Positions 9,079 to 20,817 of a stretch of DNA of 64,000 nt are shown one piece after another. Source of the DNA: Anthracocystis setariae (taxonomy: Eukaryota; Basidiomycota; Ustilaginomycetes; Ustilaginales; Ustilaginaceae). The DNA lies in contig CAKMXJ010000007.1 in assembly GCA_928724745.1 (NCBI GenBank), positions 620,001-684,000 on the forward strand, written 5' to 3'. The position numbers and the translations under genes are program-made. Every line of letters starts with the position of its first letter. Positions within the stretch are counted from its first letter, which is position 1. The notes under the pieces were generated by a model that saw only the letters and a list, made by a program, of their open reading frames with translations, did not search any database and had not been told where the DNA came from.

Positions 9079-11067
9079 TTATGCAACCATAGCCCTATCC
9101 AACCCTTCCCAGACCTTAACCACCCGCTTGTCCCCTTGCCCCGACTGAGTGAGCACCGAGAGCAAATTATCCTGTGCATCAGGGTAGACGCGAGTGGAGA
9201 GCACGACGAGATCATCAACAAAGATCTCGAGTACCGAGTTGTCCAAGAAGAGACGCAACTTATGAGTGCCATGTTGGGTGGTGGATGAGAGAGGCGCACG
9301 GAGCGTGCTCGTGTTTGCCTGGATCTCTTTGGCGATGATCGACTGCTTTCCTGCTGACTGTGTGCGGTCGACCACCAAATCGCCCGACTCGGAAACATAG
9401 ATGCATGTGCGTGTCGAGAAATCACCGTTGTGCGCTACAACCAGACCCGGCTGCCAACATGTAAGTTCCATCTCGACCTCGTAACTTCGACTGGCAACCC
9501 CCTGCACCGCCACCACGTCGAGAACCCACGATGCACCGAGCGCAGCTTCAGCAAGCTCAATCGAGGTCCAAGACGATTCGTTGTTGGCAGTCCAGTTGAG
9601 CTGCTTTGCACCTCGACGAAGGTGTTCGACTTCTTGTGCGGGACGGATAGCTAACTGGTTCGAGGTGGGATGGTGGAAGAGTTCTCGAGGGAGAGAGATG
9701 CAGCCCGCCCAGCCCTGTGTGTCGTAGTAGCTCTCTGGGAGGTCATCCTCGGTGATCCAACCCCACATGATCCTTCGGTTGTGCTTCTCGTCGTGGAAGC
9801 TGCTGGCTGCATACAAACATCCGTGATCCAGCAACCCAACATGGGCGGGCTGCAATCTCACCTCCCCATCCACCACCTTGGTCGCTTCCAAGTCCACCTT
9901 CATGTAGACTGGAGCTCGGGCTGGACCGGGCTCGGTCATACCCTCAACGTTGATGAGGAGATACTCAGAGGACGAAGCGGGCTCGGACGGGTTGGGAATG
10001 GTGAAGAAGTTGGCCACTTCCCAATTTTTCCCCAGATCAACGCCGTTGGGTGCGGATTTGCGATTGCGGCCAACGTCGACGAGCGTGCCGATGTAGGTCC
10101 ATTGGCTGAGATCGTCGCGGTTGATCGTGTAGGCGAAAGTGGTCGGCGTGGTATCCTTGATGCCTCCTGCGATGACGCCGTAGAGACTTGGAGTCGAGTC
10201 GGTGCGACCGAGAAGAGCGTCGAGCAACGGCCACTCGCCAACATAGGGGTCCCGCCACGAAATGACATCGAGGTGTGCTGGAGGTCCATCTAGGACGAGA
10301 CGCTGCGGGATCCAGGTCTTGCCTCCATCGGTCGAGGTGGATAGGGCGAGCTTTTCGCTGCCGTAGTTGTAGGGTAAAGTGTGATGGATGGGGAGCTTGG
10401 AGACAGCAGTGTAGAGGGCGGTCATTTGACCGGTGGCTGCGGCTTGTTGTGCGGAGCCAATGGGACTACGTGGGAGGACACATCCGGTGAAAACGCCTTC
10501 TGAGTCGTTGTTACCCCCGGGCACGAGAACAGGTTCTGGACGACTGGTCCACTGGATCATGTCGGCACTATAGGCGTGACCCCAGCAGATGGAACCCCAA
10601 GTGGAAGAATGAGGGTTCCACTGATACCAAAGGTGATAGAGGCCAGTGCGTGGGTCGAAGCAGGGACCGCATGGGTCATTCATCCAGCCATGTGGGGCGA
10701 TGAAGTGCGACGTGGGCCTCCATTGTTGGAACAAGACATGGTCTCGGTTTTGCGGAGTGTTTGGTTCGGGTTTGATGACGTTGGACTTGAGCATGTGGGC
10801 TTGCTCGAGCTCATGCAAGGGCGAAGGGGCGCCAGACGATGCTGGTGTGGAAATCGATTGTCCAAGATCTGAGCTCGAGGATGAGGCAAGAGATGCTGAA
10901 GCAAAAGCAGGTGTGGTGGGAGGAGAAGAGTGTGACGAGGTGGAAGGTGCGCTGTCGGAGCTGAGGTGGCAAGTGAGCTGCGGCATCAAAAGCTGAGTCG
11001 GGCGTTGTACAGCTTTGTTGAGCTCCGCCGAGAGCGGCAGCGACTCTTGTGTTGGGGCCGACAACAT
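9079..11067 (-). CDS. Glycoside hydrolase family 32 (invertase/inulinase-like)
   Basis: This is a 662-residue GH32 enzyme acting on terminal beta-fructosyl bonds such as sucrose or fructans. The catalytic nucleophile Asp lies in WMNDPCG at about residue 131, a variant of the usual WMNDPNG. FTG is present in EGVFTGC. RDP, the transition-state stabiliser, is in SWRDPYVGE. The acid/base Glu falls in NWEVANFF, where the family norm is ECPD. The C-terminal beta-sandwich ends with LDNSVLEIFVDD and TRVYP. The N-terminus is rich in Ser/Pro and has no signal peptide, so this form looks intracellular. The frame is open to an upstream ATG at 11316. I chose the Met at 11067 because the extra part has no recognisable feature. 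An upstream exon with a membrane anchor is possible: a hydrophobic stretch is encoded near 11550-11600 on the same strand, but no splice model was convincing. Confidence 0.85.
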   Translation of the reverse strand: MLSAPTQESLPLSAELNKAVQRPTQLLMPQLTCHLSSDSAPSTSSHSSPPTTPAFASASLASSSSSDLGQSISTPASSGAPSPLHELEQAHMLKSNVIKPEPNTPQNRDHVLFQQWRPTSHFIAPHGWMNDPCGPCFDPRTGLYHLWYQWNPHSSTWGSICWGHAYSADMIQWTSRPEPVLVPGGNNDSEGVFTGCVLPRSPIGSAQQAAATGQMTALYTAVSKLPIHHTLPYNYGSEKLALSTSTDGGKTWIPQRLVLDGPPAHLDVISWRDPYVGEWPLLDALLGRTDSTPSLYGVIAGGIKDTTPTTFAYTINRDDLSQWTYIGTLVDVGRNRKSAPNGVDLGKNWEVANFFTIPNPSEPASSSEYLLINVEGMTEPGPARAPVYMKVDLEATKVVDGEVRLQPAHVGLLDHGCLYAASSFHDEKHNRRIMWGWITEDDLPESYYDTQGWAGCISLPRELFHHPTSNQLAIRPAQEVEHLRRGAKQLNWTANNESSWTSIELAEAALGASWVLDVVAVQGVASRSYEVEMELTCWQPGLVVAHNGDFSTRTCIYVSESGDLVVDRTQSAGKQSIIAKEIQANTSTLRAPLSSTTQHGTHKLRLFLDNSVLEIFVDDLVVLSTRVYPDAQDNLLSVLTQSGQGDKRVVKVWEGLDRAMVA

Positions 11068-14000
11068 TGCAACGACTCTAGTAGGATCGATCTGGGTGAG
11101 TTTTGGCCGAAAGGAGAATGAAATGGAGCAGAAGTCTAGGTGACTGATGGCTAACTCTTCCGCACCGGTGCTGTGGGCTTTGATAGCAGTGATATAGCCA
11201 GAGCAAGAGCGCGTGTGACCTGTTTGTGTGAAGAGGAAGCGACGGGCGGGACGCCGTTCTGTGGGGAGTGGTACAAGGTTTAGCCTCTTGAGGTTATTGA
11301 AGAAGCGTGCAGCCAAATGAGCTCACGAAAGCTTATAATGCGAGCCACGGTAGAATGCGTGATAAGCGTGATCTAGAGGCCCAAAAAGCCAAGTGAACTG
11401 GCTACACGGTGGGAGTCGAAGCTGTCGATACGAACGAGATGGGCAAGAAGGACGGTGATGTTGCTTTCGAGAGATGGTGATGGCTCTGGTCGATGGTCGA
11501 GACGAAGCAAGCGTGTTGAAGGCCAAATAACCGATGGCAAGAATGCACCAACAAGTGACGAGGTGGATCAGAAGAAAGCTGGTACCGAGCAAGATGGATG
11601 GAGAGGATCGAGGTCGAGGATGGTGGCATGTACGAAAGCATGGAAAGCGTGATCTGTGGTGATCTCTGATGCAAGTTGTTCGAGGTAGTCGTCGCTGGAG
11701 GACCTTGAGCCTTGCATGGAGAAGCCGGACCGAGGAAGAGGAGCGCTGAGGAGCGCTGGCTGTCAAATAGAGAAATGTGGACACTCGGATAGTGCTTGTG
11801 CTGCAAAAACAAACCCAGGTACGGCGAATATAATAAATATATTTTGAGAAAAGCCGCACCGACCGACCGACAAGCGAGACTGAGCAGTAACGCACCGACC
11901 GCTCTTGCGCCACCCCACCCAGACGCCGCCGGTGCTTGGTCGGAGCAGAACCGGAGCCAATCAATCCGCTTCCAGTCCATCAGAGTCTCGCCTTGCGTCG
12001 CAACAGACACCGCCCAAGACCGCCATGCCAAAGGATGCACGCTCCACCTCGAATCGACCGAGGCTTGCCATGCCCCACTGCACCACCAAATCTACCAGCC
12101 CACGTCGCGATTCGCCGGTGTTCAAGTTGAGTAGTGCGGTTGGATCGATGCTAGCGTCGCGCTGTTGTAAGCGTAGCTGCCACGCTCACCGTATTGTCAC
12201 TCCACGGCTTTTGTGAGTCTTGGACAGGTGGGGCTCCCTTGGCAACAGATACGAGATTGCTGTTTGCCAATGCGAATGCCTCCCAAGTTAGCTACGATGG
12301 CGCTGTATACTGAGCCTCAGGTTGGCTTGTGACGAGCTGTACGATAAGACTGCAGGGTGAGAACATGCCGGCTTGATTTCGGTCTGCAGTCATGGTCAGC
12401 CCTGCGTGAGCGGTGCGGGGAAGACATACTTTGTCGCCTCGATTGCGTCGGAGAGATGACCGAGCGTACTGTTCTCTCGCTATCTCAGCATTCCTTGTTT
12501 CAGCGCAGTCTTGCCGTTTTTGCCGAATCCAACACGTTCGACACGTGGTTCAAGCAGCACGAGATCTTTGCTTGCCTCCCAGTCACCACCGTCCAGCGTG
12601 ATAGACAGATATGCCGGCTTTGACAAATATCATACCTTTCTTTTGCAAAGCGCTCAAAAGGCGAGTCTCGTTTCCATGTCAGCGGGCGATACACTGCTCC
12701 GGCCTTTCATAGAAGTGCCGAGCGGCAACGTGTAGGCGGCATTTGGCATGACGACGGTACTGTCTTGTACACCATTGGACCGACAAAGGTTTGCCGCGAG
12801 TTGAATCGATGTGGGGCAATGAGCAAAAGGCTGCAAACGGCGTTGAAACGCCAATCATGCCGTCGCCCCGACCAACACACTGTGCGTCCAGACCAACTGG
12901 CAACGCGACCGAGCTTTGGCCGAATTCGACTTCTCAGAATCGCGGTCTTGTCTCGGTGCACTCTCGGGGCGCACTTTTTTTTTTTTCTTGGTGCCAGGCC
13001 TGCGTCGACACAGCAATATTGGATTGTGCGGCATCCAAGGCCATTCGTTCCGCAAGCCCGCCCGCTCGATGCCGCCCGGCATGTCGTTGCTCGTATCTGC
13101 GCCTTTGCCGTTATCTGCACTGTACAAGTTCGTCCGAAGTGTCGCCGCCAAGCCTGGCTCCACATTCGACCGGCAGACATTGTGCACCGGTCATATCCGT
13201 CGGCCAATACGATTCGACGCAAAGGTGATCGGGTCAATGTTTTGGTCAATCGGCGGATAAGCCGATTCCGATCTCTTCGAGTGCCATTGTCTCCGATGCT
13301 TCTTGCAACCCGATGCCCATACGAGATCGCCTTGTCGGTTCGTTGACCCGGTCTTCTTAGTTCACCCTTCTCCAGAATCAGTCGTCGAGAGCGCATCGAT
13401 ATGGGCCCCTGACTACTATCTCACATACTCACTATGGGCGTCTCTTCTCCAGCTGCCTCCATGGGCCCCTTCACATTGGACTGGGTTCGGGGATACCGGC
13501 CATCTTTAGCAGCTGCCTCGTGAATGAAGCAGATTGAGATGAATCAGCTTGTTACCAGAACAAAGTCAAGGTGAATGAATGAAACCCGAGGGTCAGCAAG
13601 GATCAGCAAACAGTACCGTATTACAACAAATGAAATGCTCGACCCTGTCCATCATTGAGAGTGCACGGTCAACACACACGGCACTCGCCAAGCGTCAAAA
13701 GTGAAGCGATTAAAACGTGCCAGAGGTCGAAGATGATTGCACCTCCGTGATCGCGCCTCATTGATCATGGATGAGATCTGGTTGGAAATCAATACGAGCG
13801 TGTTGCGGCGCAAGATTCTTTTTTTTTAGCTCATCCTGCTTGTTAAGCATGGAATTATTATATTGGCTCGAGTTTGGCTGGAGCGCGATGGGGGTCCAGC
13901 CCCGACGATCCTCGCAGCGATTTCCTGCACCTCGATCGTCATCCTGCTGCTCCATCACCAAGCTACGGTTTCCGATCTTCTCGGTCTCAGACAAGGTCTA

Positions 14001-14998
14001 TCATACAGTAGCGATCAAACAGCCTTCAAACCGAAACCCGCACAGATGCGTAGGTCAGCCTAACTGAGACCTTGAGCTCATCCGATTCAATCCTGTCCTG
14101 TACTGCACACTGCCAACAGAGCAGCACGAATCAGTGCAAGCATCAACACAGAAATGCCTGTTTTTCAGCTCAGCCCTCGCCACCTTCAGCAGATGTTGAC
14201 TCCTTTTATCTTTCAACATGCTGTGTTGAGGCGAGCCAGTGACTATGATCAGAGAGAATGGTAGACAACGCTGATCGTTTTCAACACCCTGCCGCCAGAT
14301 GCGGCGGCGAATGCTTTTTCCCAAAATAGGCTGAGAGAGGAGTGCATACAGTAGTTGAGTGCAGTACACTAGTGAGGTCGGATCTTGTAATCGCCTGTAC
14401 TGTAACGTAGCGCTTTTTTGGCAGATTCCTGTACAGTAATTTCGCATAATTACTGTCTCATACCATCATGTCGTTTTCGTCCTGGCCAATTCAGTACTGT
14501 AATTACTGTCCGGTACAGATACAGTACTGAACAGCACCGGTACTGTGTTGTCCCAAGTTGCAATCACAATCCGCTGACCCGCCTCGCCAACCTTCACCTC
14601 GCTCACTGCCCACCGTCATCACTCTTCGATTTTCAGCATCCGTGCTCACCATCGCTCGATTCCTCCCTACCACCTCGTCCTTCTACCGTTACTCTTCTTC
14701 TTCTTCTTCTTCTCCTCCTCCTCTCTTCTTCTCCTCCTCCTCCTTTGCCTACTCTATCTTTGTCCTCGTTTCGCGTATACCATCCACATCTCCACCACAT
14801 CATCTTCACCTAGGATCTCTCTACCATCTCTGTGCAACGCTTGGACTTGCACGCAACCGCACCACCGTGGCCCTGCCGACGTACCCACCCAGTATCGAGA
14901 TCGTGCAGCAAGCATTCGGTTTAGGTCCTGGTGCGAATCTGGTCAAAACGGAAACCTACACGTTCGACAGTTTCGACTCATCGTGAAATTTGCCCATC
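11068..14998. other. Gene-poor 3.9 kb spacer
   Basis: No protein-coding gene could be supported on either strand. The open frames present are short, basic or Cys/Arg-rich, and resemble no family. Features seen: an AT-rich patch at 11828-11848, a T-run at 12977, a cluster of TACAGTA/TACTGTA motifs at 14347-14547, and a pyrimidine-rich stretch with TCT repeats at about 14570-14870. That stretch probably forms the promoter and leader of the following gene. Confidence 0.5.
14347..14547. repeat. Cluster of TACAGTA / TACTGTA motifs
   Basis: Within 200 bases there are at least eight occurrences of the half-site CAGTA or TACTG in tight variants. They include GTACTGTA at 14397, GTACAGTA at 14431, CAGTACTGTA at 14492 and TACAGTACTG at 14520. 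It lies about 450-650 bases upstream of the large BAR-like gene. The same motif recurs elsewhere in non-coding DNA of the window. Confidence 0.7.
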
Positions 14999-16096
14999 AT
15001 GTCGATGGCACCTCAGGCAATCCACTCGAACCTCTCTCGGCCACATCCAACTGACTCGCGCCTACTTCAGAATCTGATCAAGGGCGAAAAGGCTTACATC
15101 GACAACCTCGCAGCTTCCTCCATCTCGGGCTTCGCTGCAGCTAGCGCTTTGGCAGCTTGGGGCACTTCGGAAGCTCCCGATATCTCCAAGGCTGCTCAAT
15201 CGCTTTCCGAAACCCTCGCATCCGTAGCTGACGCACAGCGCACACATGTGCAGGCGCTTGAAGGCTACCGCAGCGCTCTCAAGGATGTGTTGGATCGAGA
15301 GCAGAGCATCCGTTCTGTGGTGCGTGACCGCGATATCTTGGTTGGCCGTCTGATCAAGGCCAGCAAGAAGAAAGTGTCCAAGAAGGATTCGGGTCTCAGC
15401 CAAGAAGAAAAGATGGAAAAAGTCAACGCGGCCCAACGTGAGTTGCATGCTTGCGAACAGGTGCTTGCCAGTGAAGAAGCTGCGCTCGTCGGTGTCAAGC
15501 GTCGAACTTTCAAAGAGGCGCTGACGATGCGTATGAAAACCATGGGCGATGCGGGTGCCGCTACCGTGGAAGCTGCAAAGGAGGCCATTTTGTTGTTGGA
15601 TGAGTTTGATACCCATGGACCTCTGCTCCAAGCTACCGGTGGTGGACAATACGAGAGCATGTATGCCGATGATGGCGTCGAGACAGGTGCTTACGATCAA
15701 CAGGCGCTTGACCATGGCTATTACGCTGGCCAGCCACCACTCTCAGGTGTTCCTCAGCAGATGCACCACAACGGCTACGCTCCACATGGCTCTCCTGTAC
15801 CCAACGTCGCCAACTTGACTCGCGATGAGCAAGGACGTTTCCATAAAGACCTTCAAGGTAAGTTGATGCCGACATACTCGAGCATACTTGCTCGTCAATG
15901 TTAGAGAGCCAATTTCACTGACGATATCCTGCATGATCTCCTTTTTTTGGTTCCTCATTTTCCCTCTAATTTGACTTGTGGCTGCCTCGGACCGACACGC
16001 TGCATCCGTAACCAAATCCCATTCTGCCCCGGCACCTGCATAACGTGACTGTCGCTGTGCCCGCGTTTCGGCCATGTCATCATTTCACCTCCACAC

Positions 16097-16127
<31 letters not shown>

Positions 16128-19100
16128 CTCCCCCTTCTCTCTCACTCTGTCCCTCTTCTTTCTCTGTCTCTCTCTACTTTCTCTTCTCTTTCTTCTTTCT
16201 CTCCTCCTTTTTTTGTCAACCCACTCCGGATCATTTCGACCGACGGCTTTTCTCTGATCCAATTTCGCTCTCTTCATCGTGTCCATCGGCTCGCAACTCA
16301 CACGCTTATTTCTTCTGCTTAACCCGACCTACCCGATGGTCTGCTCGGTCCACCAACTCTAGGCCAACACTTGGATCCACGCAGCCACCAACATTTTGAT
16401 GGAGCTTCGGTGACTCCATCGCAATCTGCCAGTCAGGTCATCGACCACGATCGATTTCAGGTTCCGCTCGGCCATCGCTACACTTCTCAATTCGACGACG
16501 TCGAGGAACAAGAAGGCATCCCCTCAGACACCGATAGCGAACAAGATTATCAACGTGCGTTCGTCGAGCCTCGGATGCGCATGCCCGCACCACATGAGCT
16601 TGGCATCGCTGCAGACACGCAAGACTCCTTCATCCCCGAGGACCCCTCTGCTCCGCCTCCGCCTCGAAAGGACCAAGGATCCCATGGGCCCATGACGTCC
16701 GTCCCCTCTGCGCCCCAGTTCAACGCCAACCAAGCACGCGGCTACGACCACGGTCACAACACCGACCAGGGCTTCAATCCGGGCAGTCAAACCTACAGCC
16801 CGCCTCGATACTCCATGTCGCGCCACAGCATCGATTCCGAAGGTGGTCACGGCCACCAGCGCAAGTCGAGCAACTCGCTCATCGGCAAGGTCAGCCGCCT
16901 CTTCAAGACCGACATTCGTAACGGCTCAGTCTCTGGTGAGGACCGCCGTAACGGAGAGGAGCGCGAGAAACGCCGAAGTGGATTGCTTCGACGCAGCGAG
17001 CCCGACAGCTCCGATGAGGAGCCTGACACGCGCCAAGTCTTCCGCAACGTCAACCAGCCTCTGTCTCAGCGCAACAATGACGTAACCACCTCGGGCAAGC
17101 TAGGCCGTTCTGCAAGCTCGGCTCGTATCCTTCCAGGTCCTAAGAGCAACAAGGCGCACGATGCAGAGCAGGCTCAGCTCGACCGAATCCGTGCATCCGT
17201 TGTTGGTGGTGGTATCGGCTCGGCTGCCAACCCAGCGTTGGCCAGCGGCGCCGACAGTATTCGCTCCAACACCACCGCCACCAAGAAGAAGAAGAAGAAG
17301 CGCCCCGTGGCTGGCAGCGAAATTGGAACCGCTCCAACTCGTTCCGCTGCCAGCAACACTGTTTCTGGAGATCCGTCCGCTTTGCAGGGCAGCGCGATAG
17401 CCAGCGTCGATCGACCGGGCCTGTCCCGTAGCTCTACTATGAGGTCTACCACTTCCAAGAAGAAAACGCGCAACAGCCTCGTCAGCACTGGTCTCGTCGG
17501 CGGTAATATCTTCAGCCCGAATGCTGCAAAGTATGGTGCAGATTCGTGGCTGCAGAAACCTGCTAGCCAGATGACTGCTCACGAAGCTGTAATGATGGCT
17601 GGAGTGGTTCCGAAGTCCGCGGCGCCGAAAGAGAAGCCGGCATCCATCAACACGGCCGCTCCAGCTGCTTCCTCTGCGCTTTCGCCCACCAGCCCAGGCC
17701 AGACGGCAAGCTCGCGACCTGCCTCCATCATGTCATCGGCAACCAAAAACCCGCCCCTCAAGTCGGCACTCAAGACGCCTACGTTGAGCCGTGCGAACAG
17801 CGGTGCCAGCGCCAAAGGTCACGCCACTTCTCCTACAAAGAAATCGGCGGCCGCTTCTACCCTTGCTGCTTCGTCTCAGGGTCCGAACGTGCCCATCAAG
17901 TCTGCGCTCCGCAACGACATCACCCAAAGCATCAAGGCCGAACCTCTGCCTCAACCCAAGATGGAGCCTATTCCCAGGGCACCTGCACCCGTCACTTCAA
18001 CGCCTCTTCCCCAAGAGATCCAAGCACAGCTGGCCGCAGCTTCAGCGCCACAACCTGTCGCCGCTTCGGTTGCTGTTCCTCAAGCCCCAGCTGCTGCTGC
18101 TGTAGAGACAGCAGCTGCTCCGAAGGCCACAGAGAACGGGTCCATCCCCACTCCTGCTGCGCCTGAGACCACTGAGGCGGCCGCCACGCGATCTCCTCGA
18201 TCTGTGCTTAGCATTGAAGAGGACAAGGGATTTGACGGCACTGGCCGTCTTGATCTCGGTACCGAAGAAGCCTCAGGCACTGCCAAGGACGCATCGGCAC
18301 CTGCCACAACGTTCACTGCGCAACAGAACAAGGCAGCGATGCCCAAGCTCGACATGCCCAGCTCCGAGCCCTTCTCTGTCTTGTTCGAGGGTAACAACAA
18401 GGTCGCTGGCGGACACCGCAGCTCTGCCATCGAAGACGGGGCTGTGACTCCGGGAGCCGAGCAGACCTACAAGGCTTTCCTTGAGTCGCATGGTCAATCT
18501 CCCTCGGTGGAACGATCCGGCCAAGCTACGCCGATTGGTATTCAGCATCCGGATGGTGTCACCCGTCTCACTGATCGCAAGGTCAAGCTCGAACCTAGCC
18601 GGGTCTACGGTGTTGGAGCTCCTGAAGTGAGCGACTCGTCCAGCGAAGAGGGAGGGTCGGGTGTCCAGAAAGCGACGGAGCAAAGTCAGCAAGCTGAGGG
18701 AGGTGCGCAAAAGGCGGCTCAGGTGCAGGCTTCGTCTGCTCTTGCAGACCCCAGCCACAAGCCTGATCCTAGCCTGCAGAACCTCTCCGGTGCTGTCGAA
18801 TCGAGTACTGTCGATGCCCCTGCTGGCGTTGCCATAGTCGGAATTCCCGCCTCGCCTGCCAAAGCCATCAATGCGTCGAGTCTCGCCGTGCCCAAACAGG
18901 CACCCAGCGAAGCCGGAAGCGCTGCTAGCCGCCGCAAGAGCGTGCGAATGGCGCCAGACGTGAAGCTGCCGCCTGAGACTCCAACCGAAGACGGCTTTTT
19001 CACTCCTCGCGGTGGTGAGCATGGTGAACAAGATCCGATCGCTGCACGTGGGTTTCAGTTGAGCAGCCGCATTGCACCGCCTCCCGCTGCTCCGGCAAAG

Positions 19101-19841
19101 GTGACCAAGGAAGCGGGTCCTATTGACCTTGCCGGCGGTCGTGAGACTACGGGCTGGACTAGTCGACCACGTGAGATGGTGGACAGCAGTGATGAGGAGG
19201 ATGGGGATGACGACGGATACTCGAGCGCTCGCAAGGCGTTCGGCTCTGCTACGAGGGGATGGGGTGAAGCCACGGGAACCATCAGGCCAAAGAACAAGGC
19301 GGGCGAGACAGGGTCGGTACGGTCCAAGGTGTCGACCACCAAGAAAAACGGTAGTGCCAAGCGTCACTCGGAAGTGATGACGGTCGGCGCTGCTGCAAAT
19401 GCGCCTCAGCCTACCATGGGCTACATCCCTACAGCACCCGGCTCGGTTTCTTCTACGCTGCATACGGCCAAGGCGCCTGGTTCGGCGGTTGGAGCCCCAA
19501 GTGCCGTCGCTCCCGGGAGTGGAATGTATTCGGCCACAGCACCCGGTTCGGTGATGAGTGGTCAGAGCGTGGGACCCACGTCTGCTTCTTATCAGGTGAA
19601 AGCGCCTGCTTCGGTTGTTTCGAGCCCTGCCGCTCCGATTCAGGCGCAGGCCCCGGCGCCTTTGACTGCAAGCAACCTGAATGCGTATGAGGAAAACAAG
19701 GGCAACCGTCCAGTGATGCCTCCCGTGCCTCAGGCGCCACCCGTGCAGGGCCAGAGCTCCATGAGCCTGCCGACGGCACCGCCTCCGGCCATCTCGGGCA
19801 AGAAGAAGGGATTCTTCGGCAGGTTCAAGAAGAACAAGTGA
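14999..19841 (+). CDS. BAR-like coiled-coil protein with long disordered tail
   Basis: Two exons, 14999-15857 and 16363-19841, join in frame (donor GTAAGT, acceptor CTCTAG) to give 1445 residues. Neither exon has a usable start/stop arrangement alone: the second has no ATG at its open end. Residues about 20-210 are almost wholly helical and heptad-like, opening LLQNLIKGEKAYIDNLAA and containing KASKKKVSKK. They resemble fungal BAR-domain proteins that bind curved membrane. The rest is low complexity: Ser/Ala/Pro-rich, a KKKKKK block near residue 590, repeated APGS units near the end, and a basic terminus GKKKGFFGRFKKNK. A membrane-scaffold role at the cell cortex, for example eisosome-related, is inference. 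The 505-nt intron is far longer than others here and contains T27 followed by a CT-rich tract. The gene is convergent with RAB18. Confidence 0.75.
16101..16127 (+). repeat. Poly-T27 tract in intron
   Basis: Twenty-seven consecutive T, followed by about 75 bases of CT-rich sequence, lie inside the 505-nt intron of the BAR-like gene, some 235 bases before the acceptor. Confidence 0.95.
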
Positions 19842-20115
19842 AAAGATTGAATCGCCACCACCACATTCGTTTTGATTCCGATACGTTGGTTTTCTTTTCC
19901 CGTGCTATTCTGTATGTATTGGAAGTTTGTTTCTGTCGTTTCAATGGATTTGTTTGTTCGACGAAAGATCAAGGTGATGGTGAGATCGGGTGATAGATTG
20001 AATTGATATCCAGTGGTATACGATTAAGATAAGAAGGAATCATCTACATGGGTGATGATTGGAACAGGAGGGGGGCCGATGATGATGATGATGACGAATA
20101 GAGGAGGGGGAGACT

Positions 20116-20817
20116 TCAACAAGTGCAGGTGTCCTTTGCGACGCCTAGACCGTAGCCTACGTATCCGGCTGGATCGGTGAGGGAGATGTTGCCTCTACTA
20201 CTATCTGCGGCGTGTGCGGCGGGTACACCACCGGGCATCCTATCACCGGGCCTTCTGTCACCCGGTGAAGTTTTCTGCCACAAACTAGGCGTGCTTACAA
20301 TCGTATTAACCAGCTCATCAAATGCACCCGTGACACCAACACCCTTCTTAGCACTACACTCGACAAAGAGACAACCCATTTTATCGGCAAACGCCTTGCC
20401 CTCGTTCTCGGTCACCACGCGGCTAAGCTCCTTGTCGACCTTATTCCCGACCACGATCTTGACCACGTCATCGCTGGTGGTGAATGTGTCGAGTTCGTTG
20501 AACCAAGTAGGTAGAGCGTCGAAAGTGTCTCGTTGGGTGACGTCGTAGACGATGATGACGCCTTGGGCGCCACGGTAGTAGGAGGAGGTGAGGGTTCGAA
20601 ATCGTTCTTGACCGGCAGTGTCCCAGATGGAGAGCTTGAAGCGTTTGCCACCGACTTCGATGCCTTTGATGCGGTAGTCCACTCCGATGGTGGCCGTGGT
20701 TTCTTCGGGTGAGAGGAATTCGTCGTCGGTGAAGCGGAGGAGGAGAGAGGATTTGCCAACGGATGAGGCACCTATGAGGAGGATCTTGAGCGTGGGGACG
20801 TCGTTGGCTGAAGACAT
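20116..20817 (-). CDS. RAB18: Rab GTPase, Rab18 type
   Basis: This 233-residue small GTPase has all nucleotide-binding motifs: P-loop GASSVGKS, switch Thr in ATIGVDY, WDTAGQERFRTLTSSYYRGA, NKVDKE and ECSAKK. The combination TLKILLIG at the N-terminus, LLLRFTDDEF after the P-loop and FDALPTWFNELDTF in the middle matches the Rab18 subfamily rather than Ypt1 or Sec4. Rab18 works at the ER and on lipid droplets in other eukaryotes. The C-terminus ends in a CXC (CTC) geranylgeranylation signal. After the G-domain there is an unusual Gly/Asp/Arg-rich linker (SPGDRRPGDRMPGG) of about 50 residues. No intron. It is divergent from DPH3 with about 720 bases between start codons. Confidence 0.92.
   Translation of the reverse strand: MSSANDVPTLKILLIGASSVGKSSLLLRFTDDEFLSPEETTATIGVDYRIKGIEVGGKRFKLSIWDTAGQERFRTLTSSYYRGAQGVIIVYDVTQRDTFDALPTWFNELDTFTTSDDVVKIVVGNKVDKELSRVVTENEGKAFADKMGCLFVECSAKKGVGVTGAFDELVNTIVSTPSLWQKTSPGDRRPGDRMPGGVPAAHAADSSRGNISLTDPAGYVGYGLGVAKDTCTC

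Noticed and set aside
11323..11964. Minus-strand frame with a hydrophobic stretch upstream of GH32
   Set aside because: It could be an N-terminal anchor exon of the GH32 gene, but no splice pair gave a convincing join, so it is only mentioned as a possibility.
12707..13396. Overlapping frames of 190-230 codons on both strands
   Set aside because: No family features, Arg/Ser/Cys-rich translations, and several frames open at once, as expected in non-coding DNA of this composition.
18273..19463. 396-codon antisense frame in the BAR-like gene
   Set aside because: Its composition is that of a shadow of the Ser/Ala/Pro-rich tail; no motifs.
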